Made by a program: the position numbers and the translations under genes. From positions 1 through 64,000 of the forward strand of contig CAVYYX010000003.1 of NCBI GenBank assembly GCA_963772825.1: a DNA stretch of 64,000 nucleotides, given 5' to 3'. Positions 42,519 to 51,344 of the stretch are shown piece by piece (the first letter of the stretch is position 1; each line of letters opens with the position of its first letter). The notes beneath the pieces were generated by a model that saw nothing but the letters and a program-made list of their open reading frames with translations, made no database searches and had not been told where the DNA came from. Origin of the DNA: Desertimonas sp963772825. Its GTDB lineage: Bacteria; Actinomycetota; Acidimicrobiia; Acidimicrobiales; Ilumatobacteraceae.

Positions 42519-43616
42519 CTACGTCAGCGTGTCGATCACAGAGTGGGGCACCGATCGGTCGATATCGACGGACTCGAGCGTGGACCGAAGACGCGCGACG
42601 ACAGCGGCGCCGTATGTGAGCTGCCAGCGATCCTCGACCCGTCTGACGGTCCCTTCGTACTTGTCACGCGTGTTGCGGCCACGTGCCGTCGGCACGGCGA
42701 GCGGCACGTTGGGCTTGCCGGTGTCGCGCCAGATCTCGATGTAGCGATGGCGTTCGAGGACGGACTTTCCGTCACCCTTGAGCCGTCTGAGCATCGCGAT
42801 GTCGCTGACCGGCACACCCTCGTCCGGCAGCAGGCGGAGCACCGAGGCGGCGAGGTGCAGTGCGCCGATCCCCTGTTCCTCGAAGTCGGCGGCAAACGCG
42901 ACGAAGGCCTCCGACAACAACGCCGAAAGGGCCAGGCCAGCGACGCTCGACCCCTCGACGTCGTGCCGGGGGACCGGTGCCCAGTCCACTCCATGGGTTG
43001 GCACCTTCGGGTCGGTCTTGCTGCCGCCCGACACGTAGATGCCCCCGGTGATCGAGTGGTCTGCTGGACCGTAGCCGGTCGGGTAGTGCGGCCACTCGAG
43101 GAAGAACTGGCGAACTACCTCGCGGAGTGGTGTGGCCGAGTCGCCGGCGAAGGACGCCTCGACGTCGGCGTCGAGCGACAGCCACCGCTCGCGAGCATGT
43201 TCGCCGGATGGCGATGGTCGCACGGCGTTTCCTTCGCGGACCAACCATCCTTCCTTCAGCGCGGCGCCGACAGCGGCGCGGACCGCTCGCTTGGACAGCC
43301 GCGCCGCGGCCGGCAGTTCGCGGAGGTCGATGCCGTCGCCAACGGGCCGGAGCACGTTCGACCACACCGCCAGCGTCGGCAGGCTGACCGACCCCGCGCC
43401 GCGCTGCGCGTACTCGTGCGTCACCGTGACAAGCGCCTGTGCGAGTAGCGCGTTCATGGGCAATGTCATGGCATGTCGAACTAGCACGCTCAGGCCACGC
43501 GCGCGGCCTTCCCGTGCGAAGTGCCAGTAGAACGCCCGCAGATCCGGCACAACGAATACCGACGCGTGCGGCCGACGATCCCGCCAGATCGACGGATTCG
43601 CGCTCGGCACCGACAC
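42519..43616 (-). CDS. Uncharacterised protein with winged-helix-like segments
   Basis: A protein of up to 365 residues that I do not recognise. The middle has DLRELPAAARLSKRAVRAAV then GAALKEGWLVREGNAVRPSP, which looks like a winged helix-turn-helix read-out. A second similar unit is VPVSDIAMLRRLKGDGKSVL with ERHRYIEIW. Between them lie FFLEWPHYPTGYGPADHSIT and TGGIYVSGGSKTDPKVPTHG. The arrangement suggests a two-domain MarR-like DNA-binding protein with a small-molecule or SRPBCC-like insert; this is a guess. GTG 43616 has a GAAGG six bases upstream, while ATG 43469 would give 316 residues. It is divergent from the 43840 gene. Confidence 0.6.
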   Translation of the reverse strand: MSVPSANPSIWRDRRPHASVFVVPDLRAFYWHFAREGRARGLSVLVRHAMTLPMNALLAQALVTVTHEYAQRGAGSVSLPTLAVWSNVLRPVGDGIDLRELPAAARLSKRAVRAAVGAALKEGWLVREGNAVRPSPSGEHARERWLSLDADVEASFAGDSATPLREVVRQFFLEWPHYPTGYGPADHSITGGIYVSGGSKTDPKVPTHGVDWAPVPRHDVEGSSVAGLALSALLSEAFVAFAADFEEQGIGALHLAASVLRLLPDEGVPVSDIAMLRRLKGDGKSVLERHRYIEIWRDTGKPNVPLAVPTARGRNTRDKYEGTVRRVEDRWQLTYGAAVVARLRSTLESVDIDRSVPHSVIDTLT

Positions 43617-43839
43617 CCGCCTTCGACGTCAATGTCGGCACAGGGCGGACCACTGCGTGCCAAGTGTCGGCGGCGGTTTACGCGACAGAACCCGCATGCT
43701 GCCCGTCGTCAGACAATCGCGGGCCACGATCGACCTGCGCGTCGGGTAACGGCTGGGTAACGGGGGATCGTTACAACGCAGGGGTGGCGAACCGAGATCG
43801 AACCTTCGTGGTCGCGATCCAACATGAGGAGTACACGGA

Positions 43840-45142
43840 ATGAAATCGATCCCTGACGTTCAGGTAGAGACCCGGCCGACGCACTGGCAGCAGCAGCGGC
43901 GGCGGTGGTGGCGCGTCGAAGGTGTGGGCCATCACGGGCCAAGTGCGCGTGCGTGAGAGCGAGATCGACGGGGACTCCCACGACCGGCCACTGAAGGGCA
44001 TCGAGGTCAAGGTGTCGGCATCGGACATCGGCGCAGATGGACCGTGGACGGAATGGGGGACGGTGCGGACCGACGCCGACGGCGACTTCGCCGTCTCCGA
44101 GACGAACAACGGCAAGTCCCGGTTCTTCCGTGTACAGGCCCGCCTGTACGGCGTCGATCTGGTCGTCGAGGACGGCATAATCGCCGACCTCGGAGCGCTC
44201 GACCTGGCCGACAGGAACTGGCGCACGATCTGGAAGTCAGAAACTCAGCGCGAAGGCCCGGCGGTCTCCGTCGGCACCCGGGTGTTCGCCTCGGGTCAGT
44301 CGCTCGACCTCGGCGATCCGATCTTCCGCCACCAGGCGCTGATCTGGTACGTGCTGCGCGCGACCATCGACCGCCTCAAAGACGAGGATCCGTGGTTCGC
44401 GATTGGCATCCAGACCAAGGCCCTCTACCCGTCCAACCCCTTCCTGCACACGTCCTTCAACGGCGACGGCAGGTTGTACCTGCACGAGGAGCCAGACGAC
44501 GCCTGGTATCCGGCCTTTGTGCTGGCGCGGTTCATGCTGATGTGGCATGAGACCCACACCGAGGGGTTGTACGAGACGACGACGCGTCCCTTCGCCCAAG
44601 GATTCTCGCTGTTCGCCTCCAACGCCTTGATGCACGAGCTGTGGGCGGTCCGCCTCGAGCGACCGCTCAACCGCCGAGGCGTCGCCACCGAGCTTGCGAT
44701 GAGCACGCTCGACGAGATCGAGGACTCCGAGACCGGAGTGCAGAACGCGTTGCGCCTGCTCCGGTGCGGAGAGCGCGAAGGTTGGTGGAGCCATCTGTTC
44801 GGCACCGCCCAGTCGTACCCGGACAATCGACCCGACGACAACGGCAACGGCTCACCGGACTACCCCGACGAGGTCGGCGTGAAGCATCGGCTCGACAAGC
44901 GTCAGTTGCCGGACGAGCCGCACTTTCTGTCGTTGTGGGACATCCTGCGCACCTACCGGGCAAACCCAGCCAAGGGCTGGGACACCGACATGAACGTTGA
45001 CGACCAGACATTCAGTGTGCTGGCGTTCATCGATCGAGCCGTCGACATCCACGAGATCAGCGACACGACGCGCCAGGTGCTCAGGCAGTGCCTCGACCCG
45101 CTGGGCACCAGCGAACCCTACGAGACCCTTCCCAAACTCTGA
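43840..45142 (+). CDS. Uncharacterised protein with transthyretin-like N-terminal domain, early frameshift
   Basis: About 430 residues if read through. ATG 43840 has GAGGAG eight bases before it and encodes MKSIPDVQVETRPTHWQQQR. In the low-complexity stretch 43891-43920 one extra base shifts the frame; VWAITGQVRVRESEIDGDSH and onward continues in the next frame to the stop at 45142. A short form from GTG 43922 (406 residues) is the alternative. Residues 25-100 (LKGIEVKVSASDI, VRTDADGDFAVSE) look like a transthyretin/carboxypeptidase-regulatory beta-sandwich. The remainder (ALIWYVLRATIDRL, MWHETHTEGLYETTT, DNRPDDNGNGSPDYPDE) is unfamiliar, with a calcium-type DxNxDG-like loop. No signal peptide seen. 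Confidence 0.6.
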
Positions 45143-45698
45143 CCCCGGGCGGTCGACCCGATCTTCGCCCCATGCCCAGCAACGCGCAGGTTTGAACCCA
45201 CCACGCTGGCGGGCGACACCGACAAGCAAGACAGAGCCGCCGCCGATCAGACCGCCAAGATGGATGTCGAACGGCATCTCCAGAGTCGTCGTCGATCTGT
45301 GCGACTTCGGGCGAGCGCGTGTCCCGAATCCACGAGGTCTTCCCAGCCGGCGAAATCGTCCGCACCATCGCCGGACCCAACGCCGCACCACGGCCACCGC
45401 CCGTGCTCGGCCGCATCGTCCACCCGCTTCTCGGGCGCTGAACAGCTGATCCGCGGCCGACCGCGACAGCCAATGAATGGAGCAAGCAACTTTCCCAGCC
45501 ACCCATCTCGTCACCACGCACCCGGTCCCGCCGGAAGGGGTCGACGAACTCGAGGCGCGCCCTCGTCGGGCCTGTTCACCGAACCAGTCGTACGGAGCTC
45601 GCTGTCTTGGACGTCCGTCGCCTGGTCGCTGACCGCGGCGGGGTGCGAGTTGGGGTTCCCCGTACACGGCTGGCCCGCTGCTCGACGCTGGCCAGGGC
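45143..45698. other. 556-base stretch without a recognised gene
   Basis: Every long open frame here looks antisense or compositional, and none shows a family motif or a ribosome site. It separates the 43840 gene from the convergent CGNR gene. A decayed gene is possible but I could not identify one. Confidence 0.4.
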
Positions 45699-46329
45699 TC
45701 ACGTGGAGTCAGCGCGGGCGCCGCGGCGATGGCGGCGATAGTGGCGGGCGGCCCGGGCACGGTTGCCGCAGGCGGTCGAGCACCATTCGCGGCGCGGATG
45801 ATCCTGCAGGAAGTACAGCACGCAGCCAGGGGCCTGACAGGCCCGTAGCTGCGGGCTGCCGACACCTGTGAACAGTTCGATGGCCTCACCGGCGACAGCG
45901 GTGAGCGCTCTGGTCACCGGCGGCCCGGCGGTGGCCGTGTCCTCGACGAACCGCCCCTCCACGAGCGCCAGCCGGGGTGTTGGTGGGCAGGCGGCGACGA
46001 GTGAGTTGATCTCGGCGATGGCGACGTCGACGTCCTCGACCGCCGACGCGGCGGCTACGCGCGACGTCGTCGGTGCACAGCGCGGCAATACGTCGCAGCG
46101 CATCGCGCAGCCGCCGAGCACGGGCCACGTCCTCCCTGGTGACCCGTACTGGGCGGTCCGTCGCGCTGATCGCGGCGAGCCAGTCCGCCAGGTCGCTGGT
46201 TGTACGGAGGTCGTCGTGTACGCCAGCACGGTCGGCCCAGATCGTGTTCATCAGTCGCACCGGTTTCGGTTCGTCGGGCAGCACCCACGATCTGGCCTGC
46301 TGACGTGTCCGTGTCGACTCCTGGCCCAT
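45699..46329 (-). CDS. CGNR zinc-finger (ABATE domain) putative regulator, one frameshift
   Basis: A ~210-residue protein with the stress-induced ABATE domain and C-terminal CGNR zinc finger. From ATG 46329 it reads RLMNTIWADRAGVHDDLRTT then LADWLAAI and VARARRLRDALRRIAAL. Near 46054-46060 the frame slips by one base; EDVDVAIAEINSLVAACPPT continues in the second frame. The finger is LRACQAPGCVLYFLQDHPRR and EWCSTACGNRARAARHYRR, with four Cys in place. Such proteins are thought to be transcription regulators. It is divergent from the carboxymuconolactone-decarboxylase operon, with repeated GTTAGRA motifs between. Confidence 0.78.
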
Positions 46330-46438
46330 GTTCTAATGGTAACACCGGGTTGCTTCCGTGAGAACCATGCTGTAAGGTCCTAACGGATAGACCGACTTGC
46401 AGACGTTAGAACACCCCTCCCCCCGGTTAGGAACCTCC
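46330..46438. promoter_or_regulatory. Divergent promoter region with four GTTAGRA elements
   Basis: The motif GTTAGRA occurs as GTTCTAAT (reverse, 46330-46337), TCCTAAC (reverse, 46378-46384), GTTAGAAC (forward, 46405-46412) and GTTAGGA (forward, 46426-46432). Two reverse and two forward copies form nested inverted repeats between the CGNR regulator and the decarboxylase operon, as expected for an autoregulated divergent promoter. Confidence 0.5.
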
Positions 46439-46975
46439 ATGAACACGCTTCCCTTGGTCGACCCCGACACGGCCACCGACGCCACCGCCGACCTGCTCGC
46501 CGCCGTGCAGCGCCGCTTTGGCGCCACACCCAACATGACCAAGGCGATGGCCAACAGCCCAGCCCTGCTGAAGGGCTACCTGGAACTCTCCGGTGCCCTC
46601 AACTCCGGTGTCCTCGATGGCGCAACCCGGGAGCAGATCGCGCTCGCCGTCTCTCAGGTCAACGGCTGCTCCTACTGCCTCTCTGCCCACTCCTACCTCG
46701 CCGAGCACGTCGCCCACCTCAGCGTCGACGACATCGCCGCCGCCCGCCGTTCTGAGGCGCCCAACCCCAAGACGGCCGCCGTGCTCGATTTCGCCACCGC
46801 CGTCAACGACACCCGCGGCGCCATCACCGCCGACGACGTCGAGGCCGTGCGGTCCGCCGGCGCCACCGACGAGGAGATCGCCGAGACCATTGGGCACGTC
46901 GCCCTCACCGTCCTCACCAACTACTTCAACAAAGCGGCCGGGGTCGATGTCGACTTCCCGGTCGTGACGATGTGA
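46439..46975 (+). CDS. Carboxymuconolactone decarboxylase/AhpD-like alkylhydroperoxidase
   Basis: A 178-residue helical protein of the AhpD-like family. The redox motif is CSYCLSAH at about residues 79-86 (CxxCxxxH), preceded by TREQIALAVSQVNG. FGATPNMTKAMANSPALLKG is the N-terminal family segment. ATG 46439 has AGGAA upstream; the longer form from 46397 is unlikely because it overlaps the regulatory motifs. It should reduce peroxides or detoxify a reactive compound in the cytoplasm, and is first in an operon with DUF1348 and probably MOSC genes. Confidence 0.88.
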   Translation: MNTLPLVDPDTATDATADLLAAVQRRFGATPNMTKAMANSPALLKGYLELSGALNSGVLDGATREQIALAVSQVNGCSYCLSAHSYLAEHVAHLSVDDIAAARRSEAPNPKTAAVLDFATAVNDTRGAITADDVEAVRSAGATDEEIAETIGHVALTVLTNYFNKAAGVDVDFPVVTM

Positions 46976-47451
46976 CCGCCGTGGCCGACCCGCCCACAAC
47001 GGACAGATCGTGCGTGCCACCGTTCGACGAATCTGCTGCCCGCCACAAGTTGCAAGCCGTCGAAGACACCTGGAACACACGGGACCCGGCGCGGGTCGTC
47101 GGCGCCTACACCGCCGACTCGGTCCGGCGCAACCGCACCGAGTTCCTCCACGGCCCGGATGAGATCGTCGCCTTCACCCGCAAGTGGCAGCACGAGCAGG
47201 ACCACGCCGTGCGCAAGAGCCTGTGGGCGTTCAGCGGCGACCGCATCGCCGTCCGATGCCAATACGAATGGCACGACGAGGCCGGTAGCTGGTGGCGCAG
47301 CTACGGCAACGAGAACTGGGAGTTTGAGGCCCACGGCCACATCAATCGCCGCGAGGCCAGCATCAACGACATCGCCATCACCGCCGCCGAGCGGCGCCTC
47401 GTTGGGACCCGCCGGTTCGCCGAACACGACCACGCTCTCCCGATCCAGTAA
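46972..47451 (+). CDS. DUF1348 (NTF2-like) protein
   Basis: A 159-residue NTF2-fold protein. KLQAVEDTWNTRDPARVVGA begins the helix-strand unit, FLHGPDEIVAFTRKWQHEQD and the diagnostic WRSYGNENWEFEAHGHINRR with EASINDIAI follow. Its GTG start overlaps the upstream stop (GTGA). Families of this fold often act as small-molecule isomerases, hydrolases or binding proteins; DUF1348 itself has no settled function. Coupling to an AhpD-like protein suggests stress detoxification. Confidence 0.88.
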   Translation: MTAVADPPTTDRSCVPPFDESAARHKLQAVEDTWNTRDPARVVGAYTADSVRRNRTEFLHGPDEIVAFTRKWQHEQDHAVRKSLWAFSGDRIAVRCQYEWHDEAGSWWRSYGNENWEFEAHGHINRREASINDIAITAAERRLVGTRRFAEHDHALPIQ

Positions 47452-47467
47452 CCAAAGAGTGGTCGAC

Positions 47468-48193
47468 ATGCACGTCTCACAGCTCTGGCGCTACCCGATC
47501 AAGTCCCTCGGGGCTGAACCTCTCGGATCGGCTCAGCTCACCGCCGACGGCATCGCCGGCGACCGCATCGTCCACGTCCACAACGCCGGCGGCCCGCTCA
47601 CCGGACGAAGCCGACACGGACTGCTCGCCGTGGCCGCCAGCACCGGGCCCGACGGTGTCCCACGAGTAGCAGGCCACCCCTGGACCACCGTCGAGGCCAA
47701 CCGGATCGTCCAGGCCCACGCCGGTGCCGACTCCCGACTCGCGGCCTACACCGGTCCCGAGCGATTCGACGTCCTCAACCTCCTCGTCGCCACCGACGGC
47801 GCCGTACGCGCTTTCGGCCACGACGTCCGCCGGCTCCGCCCCAACCTCCTCATCTCTGGGGTGCCCACCGATGCCGAAGCGACGTGGCCCGGCCGCGCTC
47901 TGGCCATCGGTGACGTGCTCATCGGCATCCACTCCCTGCGGGCGCGCTGCGTGGTCACGACCATCGACCCCGACACCGGCCAGCGCGATGTCGAGGTTCT
48001 CCGCCGCATCCGCCATGAGTTCGGCGGCGAGCTCGCATTGAACTGCTGGGTCATCCGGCCCGGCACGATCCATCAAGGCGAAGCCGCCCAGCTCGTCACC
48101 ACCGACGAGCATCCAGCGCACCTCGGCGGTTGGATCGTCGGCGCCCCCTACCTCAACTCCCCACCAGAACCGGGCCACAAACTGCCGGCATGA
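47468..48193 (+). CDS. MOSC domain protein
   Basis: A 241-residue protein with the MOSC N-terminal beta-barrel (VSQLWRYPIKSLGAEPLGSA, the KSL signature) and the MOSC core (RRLRPNLLISG, LRARCVVTTIDPDTGQRDVE), whose Cys is the likely molybdenum-cofactor-sulfide ligand. MOSC proteins carry or transfer sulfur on molybdenum cofactor, or reduce N-hydroxylated compounds as in YcbX and mARC. It starts 17 bases after the DUF1348 stop and is likely in the same transcript. Confidence 0.87.
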   Translation: MHVSQLWRYPIKSLGAEPLGSAQLTADGIAGDRIVHVHNAGGPLTGRSRHGLLAVAASTGPDGVPRVAGHPWTTVEANRIVQAHAGADSRLAAYTGPERFDVLNLLVATDGAVRAFGHDVRRLRPNLLISGVPTDAEATWPGRALAIGDVLIGIHSLRARCVVTTIDPDTGQRDVEVLRRIRHEFGGELALNCWVIRPGTIHQGEAAQLVTTDEHPAHLGGWIVGAPYLNSPPEPGHKLPA

Positions 48194-48272
48194 GATCGGG
48201 GTGCCGACGGCGATCACCGATGCGCCGGTCGTCAGCCCCGCGGCGGGCGATGCAGTGGGCGAATCTCAGCAC

Positions 48273-48402
48273 ATGCACCTACACATTCGGCTCCCCGACG
48301 ACTCGTCGCCGACCTGGCGGCCCGCATTGCGGCTCGGCAGCGGAGCCCATTCCTGGGTCGGCCTGACTCGCCTCGCGCTCGACGACGACCCACGAGTGAT
48401 GG
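48273..48402 (+). pseudogene. Decayed second copy of the vapB-like antitoxin gene
   Basis: The ATG and the preceding ~20 bases closely match the intact antitoxin at 7956. It starts MHLHIRLPDD, then differs from copy 1 by loss of one A (about 48304) and gain of one G (about 48357). The intervening ~50 bases read in the wrong frame (SSPTWRPALRLGSGAHSW), after which VGLTRLALDDD is back in register. Beyond that the similarity ends, and no toxin gene follows. It overlaps a longer open frame (to 48566) with no resemblance to anything. Confidence 0.7.
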
Positions 48403-48640
48403 CACTCCGAGGCCTGCAGAGCTACACGGGCTTGGCGAGCACGTCGCTCGGCGAGGCGTCGATGGGCCCGCTACGCGTCACGGTTCAGCGCAGCTCTCGC
48501 AACGATCGAAGTGGGCCGCTTGGTCGGTGCCAGATGGACGGGTCGCACCAGTCCCTACGGCGATAAGTGCTTGCCGTCGGTAGCTCGGAGGTCAATGATC
48601 GACGTCAGCTGTCGAGCGTGACGAGCAGGGGAGGCGGACC

Positions 48641-50077
48641 GTGTCGAAGGTTGTACACGCTGTGGTCGTCGCGGCATTTGTCTTCGGGAGCGGTCTGGTC
48701 GCCGCCGACGGGCGCTCGACGGCGACCGGGTCGGAGACGACCGTCGTCGGGACGCCGCTGGCGTCGACCGGGCCGGGGGATGACATCGCCGAGTCATTCG
48801 ACGTCGGCGAGGGGCGAACGCTCTACCTCCAGTGCTCGGGTGAGGGGTCGCCACTGATCCTGCTCGAAGCTGGCGACGAGTCGGGCGTCGAGGAGTGGCA
48901 GCCGGTTTTCGATTCCCTCGCGGCCGAGACGCGCACGTGTGCCTACGACCGCGCCGGCATCGGACGCAGCACCGACGCAACCGGCTGCCGTGGTGTGGAC
49001 GAGTTGCTGGGTGATCTCGAGGCCTTGCTCGCGGTTGCCGATCTAGCTGGCCCGTATGTGCTCGTCGGCGCCTCCGGTGGCGGCTACCTGATGGCCGGCT
49101 TGGCGGACCGTCATCCAGCTGACGTCGCCGGCCTGGTGCTTCTCGAGACGCCGAAGGCGATCACGGTCAGCACCCTGCCTCCAGAGGTCCTCGAACAGAT
49201 CGCCTGCGACTCTCCGACGAACATCGAGCGTCGCGACTACATCGCCGTCGAGCACGCCGTGTGGGACGCGAGGTCGGAGATCGGCGAGTTCCCGATGACG
49301 ATCATCTCCAACGACTACGGGCCGGACGCGCCGCCCGGTGACGAGCAGACCAACGTCGCCGATCAGCAAGGCTGGCTCGTCCTCAGCCCGAACTCGAAAC
49401 AGATCGTCGTCACCAGCGGCCACGACGTGGCGTGGAACGAATCGGAACTGGTCACCGACGAGATACTCGCCGTGCTCGCCGCAGCGAGGGGATCACAGAC
49501 ACCCCCGTCCACCGAAGCCTCGTCGTCGGAACCAATCGACAGCACCACGGCGAGTGCCCGGGAGTCGGTCGCGTCGACCGATGGCGTAGCGACGCAGGCG
49601 CCGGGCGAAGCGACGATCGTTGGCTCGTGGCATCGCGCGCAGTCCTGTGAGGAGATGCTCGCGGTGTTCGACACTGCTGGCCTCGCCGAGTCCCACCTGG
49701 GCTGGCTGCAGGGCAACTTCTTCGGTGGTGGTCCCGGCCCCACCGAGGGCGATGTGTGCGCGGGTGCACAAGGCCCACTGGAACACTCCCACTTCTTCAC
49801 CGACGACGGCGCGTTCGGCTCGCATGACGAACACGGCGAACAAGTCGATGATGGCGACTATGAACAGGTCGACGAGGACACCCTGGACTTCCCATCACAC
49901 GCCAGCGAGTTCGGGTACGACGGCGCGCTCACCGTCGACTACGAGATCACCGACGACGTCGTCACGTTCGACGTGGTGCTGCCTGACGAATGCGAGGACA
50001 CCTGCGCGGACGCCTATGCGTGGGCGCTCTCCGCGTTTGCATCCGGGCCATGGACCCGCGGCGAAGTGCCCGGTTGA
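48641..50077 (+). CDS. Exported alpha/beta hydrolase with C-terminal acidic domain
   Basis: A 478-residue secreted protein. A signal-like start (VVHAVVVAAFVFGSGLVAA) follows GTG 48641, which has AGGGGAGG upstream. The hydrolase part (residues ~50-285) has LILLEAGDESGVEEWQPVFD, CAYDRAGIGRS, the nucleophile elbow LVGASGGGYL and VVTSGHDVAW with the catalytic His. A Ser/Thr-rich linker (TEASSSEPIDSTTASAR) leads to a ~155-residue acidic domain: TIVGSWHRAQSCEEMLAVFD, EHSHFFTDDGAFGSHDEHGE and DYEQVDEDTLDF, which look like a calycin/lipocalin-like barrel. The fusion of these two parts is uncommon in my experience. The substrate is unknown. Confidence 0.78.
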   Translation: MSKVVHAVVVAAFVFGSGLVAADGRSTATGSETTVVGTPLASTGPGDDIAESFDVGEGRTLYLQCSGEGSPLILLEAGDESGVEEWQPVFDSLAAETRTCAYDRAGIGRSTDATGCRGVDELLGDLEALLAVADLAGPYVLVGASGGGYLMAGLADRHPADVAGLVLLETPKAITVSTLPPEVLEQIACDSPTNIERRDYIAVEHAVWDARSEIGEFPMTIISNDYGPDAPPGDEQTNVADQQGWLVLSPNSKQIVVTSGHDVAWNESELVTDEILAVLAAARGSQTPPSTEASSSEPIDSTTASARESVASTDGVATQAPGEATIVGSWHRAQSCEEMLAVFDTAGLAESHLGWLQGNFFGGGPGPTEGDVCAGAQGPLEHSHFFTDDGAFGSHDEHGEQVDDGDYEQVDEDTLDFPSHASEFGYDGALTVDYEITDDVVTFDVVLPDECEDTCADAYAWALSAFASGPWTRGEVPG

Positions 50078-50079
50078 TA

Positions 50080-50278
50080 GCGGTCCAGCCCACCCAACAC
50101 CGCCGCCATGGCGTTGCCAGCGCGGTCACGGCCCCGGCGTCCGCCGACGCGCTCGCCGGCGGCGCCGAACAGGTGCTGCTGTACACCGACCCCGCCAACC
50201 CGACGAGCCACTCGATCAGACCGACCGATCGGCTACCGAGCGGTGGCCGACGAGGTCATCGTCGACGTGGAACGCTGA
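50080..50278 (+). pseudogene. GNAT acetyltransferase relic (C-terminal part)
   Basis: Between the hydrolase and the tandem GNAT gene the frame of base 50080 reads VQPTQHRRHGVASAVTAPAS (acetyl-CoA-binding loop R-R-H-G) and GAEQVLLYTDPANPTS. The family end IGYRAVADEVIVDVER with a stop at 50276-50278 is in the next frame. The N-terminal half is absent. This is a decayed acetyltransferase, not an intact gene. Confidence 0.65.
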
Positions 50279-50281
50279 CCG

Positions 50282-51211
50282 ATGGAAGCCATTGAGATCG
50301 GTAGGGCAGTCGCAGCGCGCGATGCGCCGGACCTCGCCCGACTTCGCGATCAGGCTGCCGTTGTGGAGCGGATCGACCCGCACGCGATCGGGCAGCGAAT
50401 CCCCCGAGCGGCCGACATCGCCCGTGACCTCGACGGAGCCGGGACGGCGATCGTCGCCCGCACGCCAAGGTCCGACCCGGTCGGCTACGGCCTCGTCCGG
50501 TCGTGGGACGAGTCGGACGGAACACAGGTGCATCTGCTCGACGTGTGGGCGCAGCCCGGGTTGGAGTGCACCGTCATCGAGCAACTCCTGTTCGAACACC
50601 TCGAGAAACGTGTGCGGGACCAACCCGACCTGGCGCCCAGCGGCAGTGCTCGGTGCGAATGCCCGCGACACCGAGTCGGCGCGTATGCGTCTGCTCGAGC
50701 GGCTCGACTATCGCCGGGTGTTCGAGATGGTCGAGATGGAACTGCACGACCGACCGGCCAGGCACTCGCGGCCACCCGGGATCACCACGCGCACCGTCAC
50801 CTCACAGGACGCGGAAGCGATCGCCGAGTTGACCGCTCGGGTCTGGGCAGGTCGCCGGTTCTTCCGCGCGCTGCAAGCCGAGGAGGTGCGCCGATGGCTC
50901 GCCGACGCCGACTACGAGCTGTTCCTCCTTGCCGAGGAGTCGGCGCACTGGTCGGCCTGACCGCCGCGACGATCACCGACCGATACGCCGAGCTGGACGA
51001 CCTCCAGGTGGACCCTCGTTGGCAACGGCGCGGCATCGCCAGCGCGCTGCTGAGTGGCCTGCTCTCGCGAATCGCCGAGCGAACCCGCTTGCCGGTTCGG
51101 CTGCTGACCGAGGGCGACGACCCTGCCGGCGCGCTGACGCTGTACTCCCGGCTCGGCTTCGAGGTCGTCGCCGTTTACGGCCGCTACCGCAAACCGATCA
51201 GCACCGTCTGA
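50282..51211 (+). CDS. Tandem GNAT acetyltransferase, two compensating frameshifts
   Basis: A ~309-residue protein with two GNAT domains. The first (residues 1-150) has VGYGLVRSWDESDGTQVHLL then DVWAQPGLECTVIEQLLF. After a CCC run at 50636-50638 the frame moves (+1), with AAVLGANARDTESARMRLLE and the second domain's ITTRTVTSQDAEAIAEL. At about 50943 a lost G (-1) restores the original frame for DDLQVDPRWQRRGIASALLS and LYSRLGFEVVAVYGRYRKPI. As written the middle 100 residues are scrambled; with both bases corrected the gene is continuous. The layout resembles mycothiol-synthase-like proteins, but the acceptor is unknown. Confidence 0.75.
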   Translation: MEAIEIGRAVAARDAPDLARLRDQAAVVERIDPHAIGQRIPRAADIARDLDGAGTAIVARTPRSDPVGYGLVRSWDESDGTQVHLLDVWAQPGLECTVIEQLLFEHLEKRVRDQPDLAPSGSARCECPRHRVGAYASARAARLSPGVRDGRDGTARPTGQALAATRDHHAHRHLTGRGSDRRVDRSGLGRSPVLPRAASRGGAPMARRRRLRAVPPCRGVGALVGLTAATITDRYAELDDLQVDPRWQRRGIASALLSGLLSRIAERTRLPVRLLTEGDDPAGALTLYSRLGFEVVAVYGRYRKPISTV

Positions 51212-51344
51212 CCGACTCGGCGGCGCAGCCGCTCCGGGGAGGAGCGCGACCAACCTGGCGCGCACGGTGATGCCGACTATGGCGGGCGGCAACTGGCCGA
51301 AGGCCGTCGTTCGGTGCGTTGGCTCGGTGCTCGCTCGCCGTGTC

